NCBI GenBank assembly: GCA_039177555.1 | Contig: JBCDFV010000027.1 | Span: 1-54,725 of the forward strand | Direction of reading: 5' to 3' | DNA: 54,725 nt | DNA from: JANQGH01 sp039177555 | Lineage (GTDB): Bacteria > Pseudomonadota > Alphaproteobacteria > DSM-16000 > Inquilinaceae | Shown: in pieces, positions 43,847 through 52,600 of the stretch | Layout: each line of letters starts with the position of its first letter | Position numbering within the stretch: the first letter of the stretch is position 1 | Notes under the pieces: generated by a model | What the model was told of the DNA's origin: nothing | Database searches by the model: none | Seen by the model: only the letters and a program-made list of their open reading frames with translations | Position numbers and translations under genes: made by a program

Positions 43847-44422
43847 CAGCATGTGCGGGCTGAAGCCCAGCTTGGCGATGGCCCGTTCCCATTTGGTCGA
43901 CAAATCCTCGTCGAACAGGATGGCCTGATCTGACGGCACGGACAGCCAGCCATTGTCCTGAATCTCGCCATCCAACTGGCCAGGCCCCCAGCCGGCATAG
44001 CCGAGCACCAAGATATGGCGTCCAGGACCGTCACCACGCGCGATGGCGCGCAGAATGTCGAGCGTCGCCGTCATCGCCACGCCACCTTCGCCATTGCGGT
44101 CGACGACCAGCGTGCCTTCTTCCTCGAAATCGGTCGTGTGCAGGACAAAGCCACGGCCGGATTCGACGGGCCCACCGAACTGAATGCGCAGCGATTCCGG
44201 CCTTTCCGACGGCTCGATACCCAACTGGTCCAGCAGTTCGGCTGAATCGACGGAGGGCAGGCCCTTATTGACGACCAGACCCATGGCCCCCTCCGATGAA
44301 TGGGCGCAAACATAGATCACGGCGCGCGCAAAGCGCTGGTCACCCATGGTCGGCATCGCGATCAATAGCTGGCCGGTTAGGTAGCCCTGTTGCTTTTCCT
44401 GGTCGGCTTCGGACTCAGCCAT
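43823..44422 (-). CDS. yqgE: YqgE/AlgH family protein (UPF0301)
   Basis: A 199-residue soluble protein of unknown function: YLTGQLLIAMPTMGDQRFARAVIYVCAH, GAMGLVVNKGL, FGGPVESGRGFVLHT and YAGWGPGQLDGEI are the family's blocks (quoted in pieces). AGGAG six bases before the ATG supports the start. It is divergent from the scsB-type gene. Members have been linked loosely to transcriptional or redox control, without a firm activity. Confidence 0.92.
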   Translation of the reverse strand: MAESEADQEKQQGYLTGQLLIAMPTMGDQRFARAVIYVCAHSSEGAMGLVVNKGLPSVDSAELLDQLGIEPSERPESLRIQFGGPVESGRGFVLHTTDFEEEGTLVVDRNGEGGVAMTATLDILRAIARGDGPGRHILVLGYAGWGPGQLDGEIQDNGWLSVPSDQAILFDEDLSTKWERAIAKLGFSPHMLSTDAGHA

Positions 44423-44492
44423 GACAACTCCTGATTACGCCGGGGCGCCCGTGCCATAGTAGCGCAGGCGGGCACGCCTGGGTGACGTGATT

Positions 44493-44525
44493 GTGACACG
44501 ACCATCCTGACGATCTATCTATATA
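44493..44525 (+). promoter_or_regulatory. candidate promoter of the ScsB-type gene
   Basis: -35 GTGACA (44493-44498, five of six), 17-base spacer, -10 TATCTA (44516-44521) with a better TATATA four bases on. Transcription would start about 25-30 bases before the ATG. Confidence 0.4.
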
Positions 44526-44557
44526 GGGGCTGTCAGAGAGAACAAATCGGCAAGGGT

Positions 44558-46654
44558 ATGAAGATGCTGCGATGGTTGGCCTTGCTGGCGGCGCTGTTGG
44601 CGCCCCTTGCGTCGGCGACCGCGGCCGAAGGCGATTGGCAGCGCGCGGAACTCGCGCCCGGCGTCGAGGTCGAAATGCGGCTGATCACGTCTGTCGATGC
44701 GACAGGCGATCTGGATCAAGTTCCTGCCGGCCTTCATGTGCGCCTGCCGGACGGTTGGAAGACCTATTGGCGATCGCCGGGTGATGCCGGACTGCCGCCG
44801 TCTCTAGACCTGACGCAATCCTACAATCTTGCCGAGACGGAGTTTCTCTATCCCGCGCCGCACCGGTTCTCCCTGTTTGGCCTGGACACGTTCGGCTACG
44901 AGACCGAGGTGATCTATCCGCTGTACTTGCGACCGGAATACCCGGGTGAGCCGATGCAGCTGCGCGGCCGGGCCGACTTGCTCATCTGTTCCGATCTCTG
45001 TGTACCGGCATCAGCCGACCTGGCCTTGGACCTGCCGTCTGGGGCGGCTGAGACCGACGGCCCCGTCGCCAACCTGATCAGCCGCTTCCAGGCGCTTGTG
45101 CCCGACCAGGACGGCGCCAACGGTGTCGTCATCGAACGGCTGGCGCCGGTGGCGGATGCTGAGCGCCCGACCTTGCGCATCGACGCGACGAGCCCGCTGC
45201 CGCTGAGCGACCCGGACCTGTTCATTGAGGTCGCGGACTATTGGTCGTTCGGCGCGCCGGACGTCGAGTTCAGCGAGGGCGGAACCCGCATCATCGCGAC
45301 CGTGCCGGTCCTGCAGGAACCGTCCGATGCCGCGCCGCTCACCGGGCAAACCGTGATGGTGACGCTGGTCGATGGCGGGCTGGCAGCCGAGCGGGCCCTG
45401 ACCGTTGACCTGCCGATCCAGCGCGATGCGGCATCCGATTGGCCCGTCTTCCTGTCGATCCTGGGTTTGGCCATTCTGGGCGGCCTGCTGTTGAACCTGA
45501 TGCCGTGCGTTCTGCCGGTCCTGTCGCTGAAACTGCTGTCGGTGGTGTCCCACGGTGGCGAAACGCCGGGCCGGATACGGCGCGGGTTCCTGGCGTCGGC
45601 GGCGGGCATTCTGTTCTCGTTTCTGGTCCTGGCCGGGGTGTTGATCGGCATTCAGTCGGCGGGCGGCGCGATCGGTTGGGGCATGCAGTTCCAGCATCCT
45701 GCGTTCCTGGTCTTCATGATCGTCCTGCTGACCCTGTTCGCCGGCAATATGCTTGGTTTCTTCGAAATCGTGCTGCCTGGTCGGGTCAACGATGCCGCCG
45801 GTAAGGTCGGCGGTAACAGCTTGGCCGGCCATTTCGGCACCGGCGCCTTCGCGACGCTGTTGGCCACGCCGTGCTCGGCCCCTTTCCTGGGTACGGCGGT
45901 CGGGTTTGCCATGACGCGAGGGCCGGTGGAGCTCGTCGCCGTCTTCATCGCGCTGGGGATCGGCCTGGCGTTGCCCTATCTGGCGGTGGCTGCCTATCCG
46001 CGTTTGGCCGCGAAGCTGCCAAAACCTGGGCGCTGGATGATCGTGCTGAAGCGAATCCTCAGCCTGGCCCTGATTGCCACCGCCGTCTGGCTTCTGACCG
46101 TGCTTTCGGTGCAGACGTCGTCCCTGACGGCGATCGTCATCGCGGGCATTATGGTAGCGATCGGCCTGGCCCTGTGGCTGCGCCATCGGCGGCCGGCGTC
46201 GTTGGGTCGCGCCAGTGTGGGCACCGTTGCGGTGCTGGCGGTCGTCGCCATGCTGCTGCCCGCGCAACTGCCGCGGGCGGCCAGCACGACCGATTCGTCG
46301 ACCGAATGGGCCGCCTTCAGCCGATCGGCCGTCGCCGAACGGGTGGGTGAGGGGCAGATCGTGTTCGTCGACGTGACGGCCGACTGGTGCCTGACCTGCC
46401 TGACCAACAAGCTGCTGGTCATCGATCGCGGTGAGGTGGCCGAAACCTTGGCCGGCGATGACGTTGTTGCTATGCAGGCCGACTGGACCTTGCCGGACGA
46501 TGCGATTGCGGATTTCCTTGCCAGCTATGGCCGCTACGGTATTCCGTTCAACATTGTTTATGGGCCCGAGGCGCCGGGCGGCATTCCGCTGCCCGAACTG
46601 CTGACCGAGGGCAGCGTCATGGATGCCCTGCGACAAGCCGGCCTGGAAAGCTAG
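44558..46654 (+). CDS. ScsB/DsbD-type thiol-disulfide electron carrier
   Basis: A 698-residue inner-membrane protein moving electrons from cytosolic thioredoxin to the envelope. Layout: signal peptide, N-terminal DsbC/D-like domain with CSDLC (Cys144, Cys148), a membrane domain of eight helices with Cys317 in LMPCVLPVLSL and Cys439 in ATPCSAPFLG, and a C-terminal thioredoxin-like domain with DWCLTC (Cys611, Cys614). The long N-terminal domain is typical of ScsB rather than classic DsbD. It has its own promoter. A peroxiredoxin follows. In Caulobacter, ScsB-type carriers serve periplasmic reductases and a peroxiredoxin. Confidence 0.88.
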   Translation: MKMLRWLALLAALLAPLASATAAEGDWQRAELAPGVEVEMRLITSVDATGDLDQVPAGLHVRLPDGWKTYWRSPGDAGLPPSLDLTQSYNLAETEFLYPAPHRFSLFGLDTFGYETEVIYPLYLRPEYPGEPMQLRGRADLLICSDLCVPASADLALDLPSGAAETDGPVANLISRFQALVPDQDGANGVVIERLAPVADAERPTLRIDATSPLPLSDPDLFIEVADYWSFGAPDVEFSEGGTRIIATVPVLQEPSDAAPLTGQTVMVTLVDGGLAAERALTVDLPIQRDAASDWPVFLSILGLAILGGLLLNLMPCVLPVLSLKLLSVVSHGGETPGRIRRGFLASAAGILFSFLVLAGVLIGIQSAGGAIGWGMQFQHPAFLVFMIVLLTLFAGNMLGFFEIVLPGRVNDAAGKVGGNSLAGHFGTGAFATLLATPCSAPFLGTAVGFAMTRGPVELVAVFIALGIGLALPYLAVAAYPRLAAKLPKPGRWMIVLKRILSLALIATAVWLLTVLSVQTSSLTAIVIAGIMVAIGLALWLRHRRPASLGRASVGTVAVLAVVAMLLPAQLPRAASTTDSSTEWAAFSRSAVAERVGEGQIVFVDVTADWCLTCLTNKLLVIDRGEVAETLAGDDVVAMQADWTLPDDAIADFLASYGRYGIPFNIVYGPEAPGGIPLPELLTEGSVMDALRQAGLES

Positions 46655-46669
46655 ACGCCACGCCCCTAC

Positions 46670-46740
46670 CTCTGGTCTGTCTCGGCGCCGTCGTTCAGGC
46701 AGCGCCAACGCATCTCTCAACTCAAAAAGCGGGACCAGAG
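46670..46740 (+). promoter_or_regulatory. long-range inverted repeat before the peroxiredoxin gene
   Basis: CTCTGGTC (46670-46677) and GACCAGAG (46733-46740) are perfect 8-base inverted copies flanking 55 bases that contain a second stem (GGCGC/GCGCC). The right arm ends three bases before the ATG, so folding would hide the ribosome-binding region. It could be a regulatory RNA leader. By-eye structure, not computed. Confidence 0.4.
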
Positions 46741-46743
46741 AAC

Positions 46744-47226
46744 ATGACTATTCAGGTTGGCGACAAGATTCCTGACGTGACGCTGAAGCGTCTCGGCGCG
46801 GACGGGATGGAAGAGGTTTCGACCGGCGAGCTGTTCGCCGGCAAGAAGGTGGTGATGTTCGCGGTTCCCGGCGCCTTTACGCCGACCTGTTCCGCCAAGC
46901 ACATGCCGGGTTTCGTCAATCATGCCGAGGAGTTTGCCGCCAAGGGCATCGATAAGCTGGCCTGCATGTCGGTGAACGACCCGTTCGTGATGCAGGCCTG
47001 GGAAAAGGATCAGAATTCCTCCGGCATCGTTGAGGTGCTGCCCGACGGCAACGGTGATCTCACCAAAGCCCTGGGCCTGGAAATGGACGGCAGCGGTTTC
47101 GGCCTCGGCCCGCGCTCAAAGCGTTTCGCGTTGGTGGCCGACAATGGCGTGGTCACTGAATTGCTGGTCGAAGAGGGCGGCGCCCTCGACGTATCCAGCG
47201 CCGAGAACGTGCTGTCAAAGCTCTAG
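46744..47226 (+). CDS. peroxiredoxin (Prx5/AhpE-like)
   Basis: Cytosolic thiol peroxidase, 160 residues. The peroxidatic Cys49 is in VPGAFTPTCSAKHMPGF and the active-site Thr and Arg (PRSKRFALV) are present. A second Cys74 lies in KLACMSV. This pattern fits the Prx5/hybrid class, reduced by glutathione/glutaredoxin or thioredoxin; gshA is in this window. There is no signal peptide, so it does not act in the same compartment as the periplasmic face of ScsB. It ends 47 bases from the convergent mutY. Confidence 0.93.
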   Translation: MTIQVGDKIPDVTLKRLGADGMEEVSTGELFAGKKVVMFAVPGAFTPTCSAKHMPGFVNHAEEFAAKGIDKLACMSVNDPFVMQAWEKDQNSSGIVEVLPDGNGDLTKALGLEMDGSGFGLGPRSKRFALVADNGVVTELLVEEGGALDVSSAENVLSKL

Positions 47227-47273
47227 CTTAAGGACCGTGAATGGCGGGTTGGGCCGGCCTGTCGACCCGCTTT

Positions 47274-48365
47274 TCACACGTGGCGCAGCGCGTGTTGCGC
47301 AACCTTGCGCATCACCGTTGGCAAGGCCTCGTCGCCGAGCCGCTCGATGGGCACCCAGCGACAGTTGTCACCAATCTTCTGTTCGCGCACACGACCGACG
47401 GCGACGGCCAACTCCAAATGAAAATGGGTGAAGGTGTGGCGGACAAGGCCCGGCAACGGCGTTATGTCCGCGGCAACCGGCATCTCGTCTACGACGTCCG
47501 CCGGCTCGGGCATGGCGCCCGTTTGCCAGGCGCTGCTCGGCACCTCCTGCATGCCGCCCAACAGCCCCTTATCGGGGCGCTCGCGCAATAGGACAGCGCC
47601 GTCAGCCCGCGTCAGCCAGAAGGCCACGCCTCTGCGCGTTGGCTTCGGCGCTTTCTTGGTCTTCACCGGCAGGGCTTCGGCGATGCCGAGCTGGCGACCC
47701 CGGCAGAGGCCGGTCAGCGGGCAGGGCAGGCATTTCGGCTGGCGCGGCGTGCAGACCGTGGCGCCGAGATCCATCATAGCCTGGGCGAAATCGCCTGGCC
47801 GCCGGTCCGGCGTGATCGATCCTGTCAGCCGTTTCAGCAGCGGCTTTGCCTTCGGCAGCGGCTGGTCCTCGGCGAACAGGCGCGCCACGACCCGTTCGAT
47901 ATTGCCATCCATGACCACCGCCCTGCGGTCGAACGCAATGGCCGCGATCGCCGCCGCGGTGTAGTCGCCGATGCCTGGAAGCCGCCGCAATTCCTGCTCA
48001 GTCTCGGGAAAGCGACCGCCATGGTCGGCCACGACCGTTTGAGCACAGGCATGAAGATTGCGCGCCCTGGCGTAATAGCCCAGCCCGGCCCACGCCCGCA
48101 GCACATCCTCGCGGTCGGCGGCTGCGAGCGCGTCGATCGTGGGCCAGCGCTCGATGAACGCCCGAAAGTAGTTGCCGACCGTCGCCACCGTCGTCTGTTG
48201 AAGCATGATCTCGCTCAGCCAGACATGGTATGGTTCCGCGTGTTCACCGGGTGCGGCGCGCCAGGGCAGGGTTCGCCGATGGCGATCGTACCAGTCGAGC
48301 AGTGCCAGGCTGACCGCGTCGGCGTCGGCGTCGGTATCGGATTGAGGAACAGCGGTTTGCGACAT
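47274..48365 (-). CDS. mutY: A/G-specific adenine DNA glycosylase
   Basis: Removes adenine paired with 8-oxoguanine. The 363-residue protein has LSEIMLQQTTV (catalytic Glu), the helix-hairpin-helix LPGIGDYTAAAI, MDGNIERV with catalytic Asp, the iron-sulfur loop CTPRQPKCLPCPLTGLC, and a C-terminal MutT-like domain that recognises 8-oxoG. Divergent from the DUF721 gene with a 77-base spacer. It works with the mutL pathway to limit mutation. Confidence 0.95.
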   Translation of the reverse strand: MSQTAVPQSDTDADADAVSLALLDWYDRHRRTLPWRAAPGEHAEPYHVWLSEIMLQQTTVATVGNYFRAFIERWPTIDALAAADREDVLRAWAGLGYYARARNLHACAQTVVADHGGRFPETEQELRRLPGIGDYTAAAIAAIAFDRRAVVMDGNIERVVARLFAEDQPLPKAKPLLKRLTGSITPDRRPGDFAQAMMDLGATVCTPRQPKCLPCPLTGLCRGRQLGIAEALPVKTKKAPKPTRRGVAFWLTRADGAVLLRERPDKGLLGGMQEVPSSAWQTGAMPEPADVVDEMPVAADITPLPGLVRHTFTHFHLELAVAVGRVREQKIGDNCRWVPIERLGDEALPTVMRKVAQHALRHV

Positions 48366-48442
48366 CGGCGATCATCACTGGCAGGCGACACCCATCAGCA
48401 TAGGCCGGCCGATCGATTCGCCCAGCCCCGGTACGGCGCGAC

Positions 48443-48904
48443 ATGAGCCGGCCGCGCAGCCTCGCTTCTCTGGTACGCCCGGTGGCCCGGCGCGCGATCG
48501 GCAAGCAGGCCGCCGGCATTGGCCAGTTGATGGCCGACTGGCCGGCCCTGTTCCCCGATGGCCCGGCCCAGCACGCTTGGCCCGAGGCGCTCAGCTTTCC
48601 GCGGGGAAGGGGCGGGGGCGGCACGCTGACCTTGCGGGTCGACCCGGCCGATGCCCTGATCCTGCAACATGATGGCGGCCGCATCATCGCGCGGGTGAAC
48701 CAGCATCTGGGCCAGGAGGCGGTCACGCGCCTCAAATTCGTTCAGCGGATCACCACATCGAGCGTGACGCGATCGCCGAAGCGGGCGCCGCCGACCGCCG
48801 CGCAAGAGGTCGATGCGGCGCTTTCGAACGTCGAGAGTTCAGAACTTCGTGAACGGCTGCGGCGAATCGGCATCGCGCTCTGGACTCGCGACCAGGGTTC
48901 GTGA
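48443..48904 (+). CDS. DUF721/DciA-like protein
   Basis: A 153-residue basic protein of the DciA family (DUF721), which loads the replicative helicase DnaB in most bacteria that lack DnaC. Features: GIGQLMADWPALF in the middle, LTLRVDPADALILQHDGGRIIARVN and INRRLG-like VNQHLGQEAVTRLKF, ahead of a disordered C-terminal tail. It opens the mutY / DUF721 / dsbA / smc stretch common in alphaproteobacteria. Its ribosome site is weak. The helicase-loader role is assigned from the family. Confidence 0.8.
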   Translation: MSRPRSLASLVRPVARRAIGKQAAGIGQLMADWPALFPDGPAQHAWPEALSFPRGRGGGGTLTLRVDPADALILQHDGGRIIARVNQHLGQEAVTRLKFVQRITTSSVTRSPKRAPPTAAQEVDAALSNVESSELRERLRRIGIALWTRDQGS

Positions 48905-48931
48905 GGCTATCGGAATTCTTGCGCGCGTTCA

Positions 48932-48969
48932 GCCGCCACTTGCGATGGCGGCGGTTGAGCGCGTATAAC
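48932..48969 (+). promoter_or_regulatory. candidate promoter and GC-rich dyad before dsbA
   Basis: -35 TTGCGA (48940-48945), 18-base spacer, -10 TATAAC (48964-48969, five of six matches). A perfect 7-pair stem GCCGCCA/TGGCGGC (48932-48952) overlaps the -35 box. It may end dciA transcripts or bind a regulator. Confidence 0.45.
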
Positions 48970-48999
48970 GATCAACATCTAGTGTGTGGGAGCCTGAAA

Positions 49000-49620
49000 G
49001 TGCGGCGTAGAACACTACTGATTGGGGCTGGTGTGGCAGCAGCGGGAACCGCGCTTGTCGGTTCGACCAGCCCATATGCCTGGGCCCAGGACGACAGCCC
49101 GACCGAATTCGACTATGTGCTGGGCGACGACGATGCGCCCGTCACGGTGATCGAATACGCATCCTTCACCTGCCCGCACTGTGCGGCATTCCATGCGGAT
49201 ACGTTGCCGCAGCTCAAGACCAACTACATCGACACCGGCCAGGTGCGCATGGTGTTCCGCCATTTCCCCCTGAACGGGCTCGACCTTCAGGCTGGCATGA
49301 TGGCGACCTGTCTGGGCGAGGACCTCTACCTCAGAATCGCCGACGTGCTGTTCTCGACCCAGCAGGACTGGGTCCAGTCGAACGATCAGCTTGGCGCCTT
49401 GTCGCGCATCGCGCGACAGGCCGGCCTCTCGGAAGAGGCCTTCAATCAGTGCGTCAACGATCAAGAACTGGCGGAGAGGATCGTGGCCAGCCGCCAGCAG
49501 GCAATCGACAGCTATGGCGTCCAGTCCACGCCCACCTTCGTCGTCAACGGCGAGGTTTTGGCGGGCAACCGGCCTTACGAGTTCTGGGCCGACACGCTGG
49601 ACCCGCTGGTCGGTTCCTAA
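49000..49620 (+). CDS. DsbA-family thiol-disulfide oxidoreductase, exported
   Basis: A 206-residue periplasmic thioredoxin-fold protein. The N-terminus VRRRTLLIGAG...AWAQ looks like a Tat-type signal (twin arginine with a weak hydrophobic core). The catalytic motif CPHC stands in ASFTCPHCAAFH, the cis-proline region is STPTFVVNG, and the segment between is the DsbA helical insert. I chose the GTG at 49000: GGGAG lies seven bases upstream and a good promoter ends about 30 bases earlier. A longer frame begins at GTG 48901 overlapping the dciA stop, which would bury the signal. Confidence 0.85.
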   Translation: MRRRTLLIGAGVAAAGTALVGSTSPYAWAQDDSPTEFDYVLGDDDAPVTVIEYASFTCPHCAAFHADTLPQLKTNYIDTGQVRMVFRHFPLNGLDLQAGMMATCLGEDLYLRIADVLFSTQQDWVQSNDQLGALSRIARQAGLSEEAFNQCVNDQELAERIVASRQQAIDSYGVQSTPTFVVNGEVLAGNRPYEFWADTLDPLVGS

Positions 49621-49644
49621 CCTCAGGACGACGGAACACCCGCC

Positions 49645-52600
49645 TTGCAGTTTGCCAAGCTTCGTCTGACTGGCTTCAAGTCCTTTGTCGACGCGACGGA
49701 GCTGGCGATCGTGCCTGGTATGACCGGCATTGTCGGGCCGAACGGCTGCGGTAAGTCGAACCTGGTCGAGGCGTTGCGCTGGGCCATGGGCGAGAACTCC
49801 GCCAAGCGCATGCGCGGGTCGGAGATGGACGACGTCATCTTCGGCGGCACGACCGGCCGCCCGTCCCGCAACATCGCCGAGGTGGTCCTGGAACTCGACA
49901 ACGGCGATCGTACCGCACCGGCCGCGTTCAACCAGCACGACCGGCTGGAGATTTCGCGCCGGATCGAACGGGGCAACGGGTCGGATTACCGCATCAACGG
50001 CAAGTCCGTGCGCGCCCGCGACGTCCAGTTGCTGTTCCAGGACAATTCCTCCGGCGCCCACTCGCCCGCCCTGGTCAGCCAGGGCCGCGTGGGTGCGCTG
50101 GTCAACGCCAAGCCGACCGAACGGCGCCTGTTGTTGGAGGAGGCCGCCGGCATCACCGGTCTGCACAGCCGGCGGCACGAGGCGGAGTTGCGGCTGCGGG
50201 CGGCCGAGGAAAACCTCACCCGCCTGGACGATGTCATCACGGCGATGGAGGGCCAGCTCGCCGGGCTGAAGAAGCAGGCGCGCCAAGCGGCCCGCTATCG
50301 CAACCTGTCCGACCGCATTCGCAAGGCAGAGGCGGCAGTTTTGCATCTGCGCTGGGTCGCGGCGAAGGCCGCACTGGCGACGGCGCATGGCAGCTACCAG
50401 ACGGCCGATGAAGCGGTTCGGCAACGCACCGTTATCGTCTCGAGGTGCAGCCAGGTTCAGACGGCAGCCGCCGCCGATCTGCCGCCCTTGAGGCAGGCCG
50501 AGGCCGAGGCCGCCGCGCGGTTACAGCGCCTGACACTGGCGCGCGAGGGGCTGGCCGAGGAAGAACAGCGGCTGCAACGGGCGACCGAGGAGACCGAGCG
50601 CCGTCTGGCCCAGATCGAACGGGACAAGGATCGCGAGCGGTCTTTGGCGGGCGACGCGGACGATGCGCTGAAGCGCCTGGACACCGAGGCCGCCGAGATC
50701 GAAGCGGCGCGGGAAGGCGAAGCGGACGCAGCGGCGACCGCCCAGGAGGCGGTGGAGACCCAGAAGGTCGTCGTTGACGGGCTTGAGCAGACGCTAGCCA
50801 CAGAAACGGACCGCGTCGCTACGGTCGAGGCCGAACGCCAGTCACTCGGCCGTCAGGTCAGCGATCTCGCTGGCAAGCTCGAAGCGTTGACCGTTCGCCA
50901 ACACAGCGTCCGGGCCGACCGCGACACGTTGGCGGCCGAACTGGCCGACAGCGATGATGCCGGCATAGGCGAGAAAGCGGTCACCGATGCCGAGGCGGCT
51001 TTGGCCGCCGCGCGGACAGATGCCGAATCGGCGGAGACGGCGCGGCAACAGGCCGACGCTAAAAGGACAGACGACAGGCGCGCGCTGGAGGCGGATCAGG
51101 CCGCCTTGGCCAAGCTGACCGCAGAGGCCGACGCGCTGCAGGCCCTGCTCGGCACCGACGACGGCGAGCTGTTCCCGCCGCTGATCGATGCCGTCCGCGT
51201 TGCCAAAGGGTACGAAACAGCGTTCGCCGCCGCCCTAGGCGAGGCTGTCATGGCGCCGCTGGACGAGGCGGCACCGGTTCATTGGCGGACCTTGCCGGAC
51301 CTGCGGTCGACGTCGGCTTTGCCCGAATCGGTGCAGCCCTTGGCCGCCAAGGTCAAGGCGCCGGCCGCCTTGTCGCGCTGCCTGGCCCATGTCGGCCTGG
51401 TCGACGATGCGAAGGCCGGCGCGTCCCTCGCCGGGGCTCTGGCGCCGGGGCAGATCCTAGTTACAAGGGACGGCGGCCTTTGGCGTTGGGATGGGTATTC
51501 GGCGGCGGAAGGGGCGCCAACCGCCGTCGCGGTGCGTTTGCAGCAGCGCAATCGGCTGGCTGAACTGGAAACCGAACTGTCGGCGGCAAAAAGCAAGGTC
51601 GCGGAACGGCAGGAAGCGGCGCGCGCGGCTGACGAGGCGCTGACCGCGGCGATTGAGCACGACCGGCTGGCGCGCCAGGCCGTGCAGGTCGCCTATGACA
51701 GCGTCAGCGTTGCGCGCGACGCCGCGACACGCCTGGCGCGCGAAACCAGCGCCCGGCAAAGCCGCTTGGCGGCGGCGACCGAGCTTCTTGAACGGCTTGG
51801 CGAGGAACATGACGCGCTGACGGCGGAAAGGGCAACGGCGGAAGGCGCGCTCGCGGCGCTGCCCGATGGCGCGCCCGGCCGGCAGAAGGTCGCCGAATTG
51901 CGGGCCGAGCTCGCCGAGGCCCGGGCCCAGCAGGCGAATCGGCAAAGCGCGTTGGACCAACTCGCGCGCGACGCCCAAAGCCGCAAGAACCGTCTAGCCT
52001 CGATCGAGGCGGAGCGCGCGTCCTGGCGCCAACGCGCAGACGGAGCTGGCGAGCGCATCGCGGAACTGCAGACCCGTGCGGACGAGGCCAGAACGGCGCT
52101 CGACGACCTAAGGTCGCGGCCGGCCGCTTTGGCGGACCGCCGAACCGCCTTGTTCGACGAGATCGGCGTGGCTGAAAAGGCCCGATCCGCCGCCGCTGAC
52201 GCCCTTGCCGAAGGCGAGGGCCGACTGGCGGAGGTCGACCGGGCCTTGAAGACGGCTGAGGCGGCCCTGACCGAGTCGCGCGAGGCCAAGGTCCGGGCCG
52301 AGGCTGCGGAAGAAGCCGCGCGAACGGCCCTGAACGGCGTTGTGGAGCGCATTGCCGAGCGGCTGCAGGTGCGGCCCGAGGGCGTGGCCCCCTTGGCGGA
52401 AATCGACCCCGATGCCGAGCAGCCGGAAGAAGGCGTGCTGCAGGCGCGCCTGGATCGGTTGTTGCGCGAACGGGACAATGTCGGGCCGGTCAATCTGCGC
52501 GCCGAGGCCGAAGCGGCGGAACTGGACGAGCAGATCGCCGGCATGGTGAGCGAGCGCCAGGACCTCGAGGCCGCCATAAGCCGGCTGCGCCAGGGCATCA

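Noticed and set aside
45011..46720. 569-codon minus-strand frame opposite the scsB-type gene
   Set aside because: Gln/Arg-rich shadow frame; the plus-strand gene has full motif support.
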